Shown: positions 14,816-19,928 of the stretch, in pieces
Numbering within the stretch: the stretch's first letter is position 1
Layout: every line of letters starts with the position of its first letter
From: Fen731 sp964481885
Lineage (GTDB): Bacteria; Actinomycetota; Humimicrobiia; Humimicrobiales; Humimicrobiaceae
DNA length: 19,928 bases
Direction: 5' to 3'
NCBI GenBank assembly: GCA_964481885.1
Contig: CAYZUS010000038.1
Coordinates: 1-19,928, forward strand
Position numbers and translations under genes: made by a program
Notes under the pieces: model-generated
Told to the model about the DNA's origin: nothing
Database searches by the model: none
The model's input: only the letters and a program-made list of their open reading frames with translations

Positions 14816-14867
14816 ATTTTTTAAACAAACCAGAGTAATCAAAGACTAAAAGAGGCAGGTAAATAAT

Positions 14868-15356
14868 ATGAAGAGTAATATTTTCCCGGAAATTGTAGAC
14901 GCCATTGTGGAGGTCCCCAAAGGATGCAGGAATAAATATGAATTTGACAAGGTAACCGGCAGGATAAAGCTTGACAGGGTGCTGTTTAGTTCAGTACATT
15001 ATCCGGCAGACTATGGTTATATAGACGGAACATCTGCTGAAGACGGCGATGAAGTGGATATCCTTATTCTCATAGCTGAGCCCACTTTTTCAGGATGTTT
15101 TATAGAGGCAAGGCCAATTGGCATGCTGCAGATGAAAGATGAAAAAGGCATAGACAACAAGATTCTTGCAGTTCCTGCCACTGACCCCACATGGAACTAT
15201 GCAAAAGACCTTCATGAAATACCGGCGCATATCCTTACAGAAATTGAAAATTTCTTTCTGACCTATAAAAAACTTGAGGCCAAGTCAGTAATATCGGACG
15301 GCTGGAAATCGGCCCCTTTTGCCAAGGAATACCTCATGACAAGAAAAAGGTTTTAG
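14868..15356 (+). CDS. ppa: Inorganic pyrophosphatase, family I
   Basis: 162 residues, normal for the small soluble family I enzymes that hydrolyse pyrophosphate to phosphate in the cytoplasm and pull biosynthetic reactions forward. Seen: VEVPKGCRNKYEFD (14-27, substrate Lys18 and Lys23 region), SSVHYPADYGYIDGT (41-55), the metal-binding signature DGDEVDIL (59-66, D59, D61, D64), MKDEKGIDNKILAVP (89-103) and FFLTYKKLE near the C-terminus. All the catalytic blocks are present. The E in DGDEVD replaces the usual P, which the family tolerates. AGGCAGG about a dozen bases ahead of the ATG is the likely ribosome site. It stands alone, with a 154-base gap to the next gene. Confidence 0.96.
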   Translation: MKSNIFPEIVDAIVEVPKGCRNKYEFDKVTGRIKLDRVLFSSVHYPADYGYIDGTSAEDGDEVDILILIAEPTFSGCFIEARPIGMLQMKDEKGIDNKILAVPATDPTWNYAKDLHEIPAHILTEIENFFLTYKKLEAKSVISDGWKSAPFAKEYLMTRKRF

Positions 15357-15510
15357 GTTATCGGGAGATTGTTTTGGGTGAGCCGTGGCAGACTGTCGCT
15401 TGATTTTTGAGACTACTGCCGGTGCTTTCCCGGCTTCTGTGGCATTGAAATGCGGGATTATTTTATGTGTATGTTGGCTGATGCGGTCATGAGATTTATG
15501 ATTTTATAAT

Positions 15511-16685
15511 ATGGAACCTGTTAACGAAAAAAGAGAAAAGCTAAAAGAATTTTATTTCAGGATTAAAAACTGCTGCAGCTGTGAACTTGGCAGTACAAGA
15601 ACAAATTTTGTGTTCGGGAGTGGGAACTCCAATACCTCCATATTGTTTATCGGGGAAGCTCCGGGGAAAAATGAGGACCTGCAGGGAAGGCCCTTTGTGG
15701 GCCAGGCCGGAAAAATACTTGATGGCCTGCTTGCCGGAATCGGGCTTTCAAGAAATGAGGTTTTTATTGCCAATGTATTAAAGTGCAGGCCACCCGCAAA
15801 TAGGGATCCGGCTCTTACAGAAATCGATACATGCAAACCTTATTTGTTTGAACAAATTGAGATTATTGACCCGGCTATTATATGCACTTTGGGTAAATAT
15901 TCCACACAACTGATTTTAGATACAACTGAGGGAATTACAAAACTCAGGGGTAACATTTTTAAAGTAAATGGAAGGCTCGTCCTTCCGATAAACCATCCGG
16001 CAGCGGCACTTTATGCGCCTTCAAGGATTTCGGTATTAAAGGAAGATTTTAACAGGATAAAATCAGTGCTTGATGGGTTAGTGGCTGGTAAAGCAGGATC
16101 TGGTAAAGCTGAACTCGATAAAACGGCCCCTGATAAGTCAGACCCTGATAAAACTATTGATATTGGGAATGTTTTGGAAACTGAGAAGGTTTCAGAAGCA
16201 GGCGAACCCAAAAACTCAGCTTTTGTTGTTTCGGGCGAAATCAGTCCTGCAGGCACAAAACAGAATGAGAGCACAGTTGTCTACCCTGATGGCATGGAAG
16301 AACTGAATGAAAAGGTAGCATCAAGGGACAAAGGCACCCCAAATGAGCAGGCAGGTCTAACTGCCAGTGAGCTCAGCAATGAGAACAAGACAGCCAATAA
16401 AAATGAGAATGATAAAAATCAAAATAGCACAAATCAGGATAATATAAATCAGGATCGCACAAATCAGGATAATATAAATCAGNNNNNNNNNNNNNNNNNN
16501 NNNNNNNNNNNNNNNNNNNNNNNNNNNNNNNNNNNNNNNNNNNNNNNNNNNNNNNNNNNNNNNNNNNNNNNNNNNNNNNNNNCACAAATCAGGATAATAT
16601 AAATCAGGATCGCACAAATCAGGATAATATAAATCAGGATCGCACAAATCAGGATAATATAAATCAGCAGTTAGGATTATTTTAG
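15511..16685 (+). CDS. Family 4 (4Fe-4S) uracil-DNA glycosylase with repetitive tail
   Basis: Removes uracil from DNA to start base excision repair. Core, residues 1-190: the four cluster cysteines with family spacing (C21, C24, C92, C108), GEAPGKNEDLQGRPFVGQAG (48-67), NVLKCRPPANRDP (88-100) and the C-terminal motif NHPAAALY (161-168). Residues 191 onward are a hydrophilic tail, first Lys/Asp/Glu-rich, then a ten-residue repeat NQDNINQDRT. The tail is cut by 100 N (16483-16582). The sequence right of the gap continues the same repeat in a frame that reads NQDNINQ-QLGLF and stops at 16683-16685; the filler length breaks the frame, the biology probably does not (real gap would be 5 plus a multiple of 30). 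The last five residues resemble the sliding-clamp motif. The stop abuts the tsaE ATG. No clear ribosome site at the start. Confidence 0.9.
16432..16667 (+). repeat. 30-bp coding minisatellite, NQDNINQDRT
   Basis: Unit of 30 bases, starting aatcaggataatataaatc and ending gatcgcaca. One full and one 21-base partial copy lie left of the gap (16432-16482); two full copies and a 21-base partial lie right of it (16587-16667). All copies seen are identical, typical of recent slippage. Total copy number is unknown because of the gap. Confidence 0.92.
16483..16582. other. Assembly gap (100 N)
   Basis: Exactly 100 undetermined bases, a conventional filler for a gap of unknown size. Both flanks are the same 30-bp repeat, so the assembler most likely broke on the array. 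Any reading frame carried through it, such as one ending near 16602, is meaningless. Confidence 0.97.
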
Positions 16686-17186
16686 ATGCAATTTGAGTTT
16701 GTTTCCCAAAATCCTGCCAGCACGGCCGAGGCGGGATCCATATTTTCCAAAGTATTAAATTTTGGCGACACTGTGCTTCTTACAGGGGAGCTTGGCGCGG
16801 GCAAGACTACTTTTATAGCAGGATGCGCGCAAAGATTTAAAGTTGGCAGGCAGATTTCCAGTCCAAGCTTTACTATTCTTAACCTTTACAGTATAAAAGG
16901 AAAGCGAAAATTCGTTCATGCGGACCTTTACAGACTTGACAGCATAGATGAGGTCCTAAATATCGGTCTCCAGGATTACATTTATGATAAAAATGCCCTG
17001 GTTTTTATAGAGTGGGGAGACAGAATCCTGGATTATTTTAAAACTCCTTATATTGAAATAGGGTTTGAGTATTTGCTGTCTGATGAGCAGGCAAGAAAGA
17101 TTGTTTTTAAAAGCAGCAGCAGATACTGGGATAGTAAAATTGAAATATTTAAAAGTAATTTAAAAAAATGCAAATCCTTGGAATAG
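16686..17186 (+). CDS. tsaE: tRNA t6A biosynthesis ATPase TsaE
   Basis: 166 residues. TsaE is the P-loop ATPase that works with TsaB and TsaD to transfer the threonylcarbamoyl group to A37 of ANN-decoding tRNAs. Seen: Walker A GELGAGKTTF (34-43, K40, T41), SSPSFTILNLY (58-68), HADLYRL (78-84) and FIEWGDR (107-113). The C-terminal 30 residues are a basic tail. The ATG directly follows the glycosylase stop (tagATG), with AGGAT nine bases upstream; the 3' end overlaps tsaB by 19 bases. The coupling places t6A genes in one transcript with a DNA repair gene. Confidence 0.96.
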   Translation: MQFEFVSQNPASTAEAGSIFSKVLNFGDTVLLTGELGAGKTTFIAGCAQRFKVGRQISSPSFTILNLYSIKGKRKFVHADLYRLDSIDEVLNIGLQDYIYDKNALVFIEWGDRILDYFKTPYIEIGFEYLLSDEQARKIVFKSSSRYWDSKIEIFKSNLKKCKSLE

Positions 17187-18193
17187 ACAGCAGCACAAAA
17201 AACTTAAGCATTGGCTTTAGCCAGGACGATATCAAGTATTATGGTATTAACTTCAGCAAAGAAGCTGCTTTTATGGTAAATATTATTTCATGCATTGATA
17301 ATGTCTTAAAAAAAGCCGGTAAATGTATTTCTGATATTGACGCATTTTCTGTTAATATCGGCCCTGGGGATTTTACAGGAACAAGAATCGGCATGAGCGT
17401 TGCCAAGACACTTGCACTTGTTGAAGGAAAGCCGATTTACGGTATTGAGGCGCTTGATGCATGCGCTGCCGGCATTCTTGTAAACAATGCCGCAAAGATA
17501 AGCAGGCTGCTGCAGAAAAAGGAAAGCGTGCTTCTGCTTCCTGCTTTGGATGTAAAAAGAAATGAAGTTTTCTTTTCCATATATGAAGCAAGCCTTGCAG
17601 GAGAGAGCCTGGCCGGTGAGGAGACTGGTGACGGCAGTTCAATATTAATGCATACCTTTGGCGGAAATAATATTTTTATAAGCAAAGTCTCCGGGGATCA
17701 CCTTGTTGACTGCGAGAATTTTAGCGATGAACTGGACAGGATTTTCCTGTATGAACCGATAATTATAACAGTTGGTGTCAAACCCTCTGTTTTTGCCTCG
17801 GGAATGGGATTTTTAAGTTACAAACATCTTTTTAAGGACCTTAAAAAGATAAATTACAGCTTTTATCTTGACAGCAAGTCATTTTACCCTGACGCGCGAT
17901 TTCTAAATATGTGCACATACTTTCGCGCTGTCAATGAAATCAAAAACCGGGACTTGAATACCCTGGCCGGGAGCATAAGAGCTTGTGAACAAATAGATTC
18001 ACGGACCTTTAAAGGCAAGGATATTCAATTATTGGAAATATTGCAGTCTGGACAAACTGAAATTCAGCAAACAATGGAACTTTCTGGATACCCCATCCCG
18101 AAGGCTGAAAAATCAATACTTGCAGGCGACAAAAATGTTATCCCGAAGTATGTAAGAGAGTTTGTTCCATTTGTAAAAAAACAGGATATTTAA
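17168..18193 (+). CDS. tsaB: tRNA t6A biosynthesis scaffold TsaB
   Basis: 341 residues. TsaB is an ASKHA-fold paralogue of TsaD that dimerises with it and supports the transfer reaction. Seen: the N-terminal strand MQILGIDSSTKNLSIGF, the diagnostic GPGDFTGTRIGMSVAKTLAL (65-84), PIYGIEALDA (89-98), PALDVKRNEVFFSIY and a C-terminal IPKYVREFVPFVK resembling the usual PxYxR end. It is about 110 residues longer than typical TsaB (about 230). The extra length lies after residue 140 (a Gly/Glu-rich loop with SLAGESLAGEE) and in a segment before the C-terminus. No RimI-like acetyltransferase motif is fused. It starts inside tsaE with no ribosome site of its own, so translation is probably coupled. 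Confidence 0.92.
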   Translation: MQILGIDSSTKNLSIGFSQDDIKYYGINFSKEAAFMVNIISCIDNVLKKAGKCISDIDAFSVNIGPGDFTGTRIGMSVAKTLALVEGKPIYGIEALDACAAGILVNNAAKISRLLQKKESVLLLPALDVKRNEVFFSIYEASLAGESLAGEETGDGSSILMHTFGGNNIFISKVSGDHLVDCENFSDELDRIFLYEPIIITVGVKPSVFASGMGFLSYKHLFKDLKKINYSFYLDSKSFYPDARFLNMCTYFRAVNEIKNRDLNTLAGSIRACEQIDSRTFKGKDIQLLEILQSGQTEIQQTMELSGYPIPKAEKSILAGDKNVIPKYVREFVPFVKKQDI

Positions 18194-18197
18194 GGCT

Positions 18198-18263
18198 ATG
18201 AGTGAATTTGATAATAATTTATACATGTGTGCGTTTAAAAAACAGCGTATAAAAGAGTTATGA
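18198..18263 (+). CDS. Possible 21-residue leader ORF before tsaD
   Basis: ATG 18198 opens MSEFDNNLYMCAFKKQRIKEL and its TGA (18261-18263) overlaps the tsaD ATG (18260) as ATGA. Its first bases, ATGAGTGAATTT, almost repeat the tsaD start ATGAGTGAGTTT, so it may be a duplicated start region or a coupling peptide. Its ribosome site (AAGG two bases away) is poor. It could easily be chance. Confidence 0.25.
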   Translation: MSEFDNNLYMCAFKKQRIKEL

Positions 18264-19285
18264 GTGAGTTTAAAGAAAAAAACATAGTTGTCCTGGGAAT
18301 TGAGACTTCCTGTGATGATACCTGTGCATCTGTTGTCGCAAACGGCAGCAATATTTTGTCAAACGTGGTTGCCTCCCAGAACCAGATACACGAGAAATAC
18401 GGGGGAGTAGTACCCGAGCTGGCTTCAAGAAGGCACATTGAGGTTATTGGTGTAATTATCGCAGAGGCGATTCTTCAATCAGGCCTAACCCTTGACGATA
18501 TTCATGCAGTAAGCGTAAGCAGCAGGCCGGGGCTTATCGGTTCCCTTGTCGTAGGTGTCGGGGCAGCAAAAGCGATTGCGTATGCAAAGAAAATACCGTT
18601 TATTGCCGTAAACCATTTAAAGGCCCATCTTTTTTCCAATATGCTTGTAAACCCTGAGATGGGGGGAGGCTTTATCGGCCTAATCGTGTCGGGAGGGCAC
18701 TCAAGCCTTTACAATGTGGAGCCGGACTGGAAAATAACTGAGATAGGCCACACAGTTGACGATGCAGCAGGGGAGGCTTTTGACAAGATTGCAAGATTTT
18801 TAGGCCTTGGCTATCCGGGCGGCCCCGTTATAGACAGGCTTGCAAAACAGGGGGACCCTTCAAAAATTGAGCTCCCAAAACCCATGATGGGAAGCGGGGA
18901 TTTTAACTTCAGCTTCAGCGGTCTAAAAACCGCGCTGATATATAAAACCAAAAAAGAGCCACAGATAACAAACCCGTCCAATATAAAGGACCTTGTCGCA
19001 AGTTTCCAGAATTCAATTGTGGAGGTCCTTGTTGAAAAGACGATCAGGGCCTGTAAAAAATTCGGCTACAAAAAAATCCTTGTCAGCGGCGGTGTTGCCG
19101 CAAACAGCAGGCTAAGAGAGCATTTTGCTTTCCGTGCCGCCCAGGAAGATATCGAACTCTTTATCCCACCCATAAGCCTTTGTATGGATAATGCAGCCAT
19201 GGTAGCCTGCCTTGGACACGACGAGTACAAAAAGGGTAATTACTCGGGTCTTGACATCGACGTCTATTCCAAGAGCGACCTGTAA
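18260..19285 (+). CDS. tsaD: tRNA N6-adenosine threonylcarbamoyltransferase TsaD
   Basis: 341 residues, standard length. TsaD is the catalytic subunit that moves the threonylcarbamoyl group onto A37 of tRNA. Seen: GIETSCDDTCASVV (13-26), GGVVPELASRRHI (48-60), SSRPGLIGSLVVG (87-99), the metal-binding HLKAH (H119, H123), GLIVSGGHSSL (140-150), DDAAGEAFDK (167-176), GGPVIDRLA, FNFSFSGLKTAL, VSGGVAANSRLRE and PPISLCMDNAAM, the last carrying the third metal-binding Asp. All catalytic elements are present. It ends the tsaE-tsaB-tsaD run; the enzyme making the substrate (TsaC/Sua5) is not in the window. Its ribosome site is weak (AAAGAG three bases upstream). Confidence 0.97.
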   Translation: MSEFKEKNIVVLGIETSCDDTCASVVANGSNILSNVVASQNQIHEKYGGVVPELASRRHIEVIGVIIAEAILQSGLTLDDIHAVSVSSRPGLIGSLVVGVGAAKAIAYAKKIPFIAVNHLKAHLFSNMLVNPEMGGGFIGLIVSGGHSSLYNVEPDWKITEIGHTVDDAAGEAFDKIARFLGLGYPGGPVIDRLAKQGDPSKIELPKPMMGSGDFNFSFSGLKTALIYKTKKEPQITNPSNIKDLVASFQNSIVEVLVEKTIRACKKFGYKKILVSGGVAANSRLREHFAFRAAQEDIELFIPPISLCMDNAAMVACLGHDEYKKGNYSGLDIDVYSKSDL

Positions 19286-19425
19286 AAAATACAAAAACCA
19301 CTATCTAAAATTTAAAAATAAAAGCCACCGTTAAAATTAAAAGTTGCACGCAATATTTAAAAAAATCTTTCTTAAAAAAATAAAGCCCTATAAAATAATT
19401 AAAATAAGGCCACCACAAAAAACAT
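19286..19425. other. Convergent intergenic gap
   Basis: 140 A-rich bases between the tsaD stop and the hicA stop. Runs such as ttaaaaaaa occur twice, but no stem with a U-tract was found, so no terminator is called. Confidence 0.5.
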
Positions 19426-19647
19426 TTAGAACTCGAATTTGGAAGAGGGCAATTTAGATTGTCTGATTATTGATTTAAGAGTGCCAATCTGTATTTCTTT
19501 ATGGTTTGGCACAGGCACTGTAATTGTCGTTGTTCCTGCTTTCCTTTGCATTACAATATGACTACCACGTTGTCTTACCGCTTCAAATTCATGTTTGGAA
19601 AGTATCTCGCAGATTTCTTGACCAGAAAAAATCCTTAATTTACCCAA
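19426..19647 (-). CDS. hicA: HicA family toxin (mRNA interferase)
   Basis: 73 residues, normal for HicA. Blocks: FSGQEICEILSKHEFEAVRQ (7-26), the catalytic His in RGSHIVM (H30), TITVPVPNHKEIQIGTLKSI (41-60) and IIRQSKLPSSKF. HicA cleaves mRNA through a dsRBD-like fold. The start is TTG at 19645-19647 with GAGG six bases upstream, overlapping the end of hicB by eight bases; no ATG exists before the first conserved block. The order antitoxin then toxin (hicB-hicA) is common, and coupling makes toxin output follow antitoxin translation. Confidence 0.93.
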   Translation of the reverse strand: MGKLRIFSGQEICEILSKHEFEAVRQRGSHIVMQRKAGTTTITVPVPNHKEIQIGTLKSIIRQSKLPSSKFEF

Positions 19648-19867
19648 CAGAAACCTCTAGCCGGGTAATAAATATTTCATTATGAAGTCTTTCACTTATC
19701 TCTTGTGGCGAAGCAGCTTCAAAAAACAATTCTATGGCTTCAATGAGATTTTTTCTTGCCTGCTCTACAGTTTCACCCTGGCTGGCAATATCAAGTTCAG
19801 GACATAGCGCCACATAAAGATTTTCTTCCTTTTCAATAATTGCAGTAAATTGTTGAAATTTGCTCAT
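19640..19867 (-). CDS. hicB: HicB family antitoxin, short form
   Basis: 75 residues. RNase-H-like HicB fold: FTAIIEKEENLYVALCPEL (7-25), then ASQGETVEQARKNLIEAIEL (28-47), the hallmark of the family. After about residue 50 a short tail follows and there is no C-terminal helix-turn-helix or ribbon-helix-helix DNA-binding domain, so it could neutralise HicA but may not autoregulate by binding DNA. GGAG six bases before the ATG (19865-19867) is the ribosome site. The upstream 60 bases to the contig edge are AT-rich and no promoter can be assigned with confidence. Confidence 0.93.
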   Translation of the reverse strand: MSKFQQFTAIIEKEENLYVALCPELDIASQGETVEQARKNLIEAIELFFEAASPQEISERLHNEIFITRLEVSVG

Positions 19868-19928
19868 TTAAAGCTCCAATAAATATCTTTTTATATTTAG
19901 AATTTTATATTTTAGCCAGTGTAATTAA

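Larger units (their letters stand above)
14488..14867. other. Divergent intergenic region between the ybhB-like gene and ppa
   Basis: 380 bases without a gene. Left part: an inverted repeat TATCTGT-(9)-ACAGATA at 14554-14576, placed where the minus-strand ybhB promoter would be. Middle: a 61-bp tandem repeat (14631-14791). Right: AAACAAA-(7)-TTTGTTT around 14790-14810 and the ppa promoter. It serves as promoter region for both genes. Confidence 0.6.

Noticed and set aside
15418..15434. GCCGG/CCGGC hairpin after ppa as a terminator
   Set aside because: The five-pair stem is not followed by a T-tract on either strand.
15357..15510. Possible small gene between ppa and the glycosylase
   Set aside because: Short open stretches exist but none has a start with a ribosome site or a recognisable product.
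16483..16602. Glycosylase reading frame carried through the N run to a stop near 16602
   Set aside because: The 100 N are filler of arbitrary length; the repeat frame right of the gap continues to 16685 instead.

Overview
The window reads as a contig from an uncultivated, AT-rich, probably monoderm bacterium. A run of exactly 100 N inside a tandem repeat marks a scaffolded draft assembly. Monoderm is inferred: a Tad/Flp pilus locus of about 10 kb is present with no secretin (CpaC/RcpA) or pilotin gene. Gene content (GatB of the amidotransferase, a family-4 Fe-S uracil-DNA glycosylase, class I pyrophosphatase, a tsaE-tsaB-tsaD run) would fit a low-GC actinobacterial or clostridial-type lineage, but nothing here fixes the phylum.

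Layout. 1-347: 3' end of an HD-GYP c-di-GMP phosphodiesterase. 624-2147: gatB with an odd repeated N-terminal extension. 2417-2885 (minus): a clearly broken DUF3800 gene in an otherwise empty stretch. 3043-3071: a good sigma-A-type promoter leading into the Tad locus, 3248-13338, all on the plus strand: a TadZ/CpaE-like protein with a degenerate P-loop, CpaB (SAF domain), a second MinD/ParA-like ATPase with an intact P-loop, TadA, TadB, TadC, Flp pilin with a long leader, TadE, a membrane-anchored protein built on a W-[VI]-D-T-S-H-W repeat, and a TadE/G-like pseudopilin. The motor, the platform and several pilin-type substrates are all here; prepilin peptidase is not and must be elsewhere. A putative lipoprotein (13368-13895, minus) converges on the locus, followed by a YbhB/PEBP-family protein (14044-14487, minus).

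14631-14791 holds a 61-bp tandem repeat just before a promoter and ppa. Next comes a compact plus-strand group: family-4 uracil-DNA glycosylase, tsaE, tsaB, tsaD, with touching or overlapping junctions. The glycosylase carries a long repetitive tail interrupted by the assembly gap and, once the frame is repaired, ends in QLGLF, which resembles the bacterial sliding-clamp-binding motif. The three Tsa proteins belong to the t6A37 tRNA modification machinery; tsaC is not in the window. The right end has a minus-strand hicB-hicA toxin-antitoxin pair.

Most unusual points: the WDTSHW repeat protein inside the Tad operon, the clamp-motif tail of the glycosylase, the two unlike TadZ-type ATPases in one pilus locus, and a habit of hydrophilic repetitive linkers in several otherwise unrelated genes.
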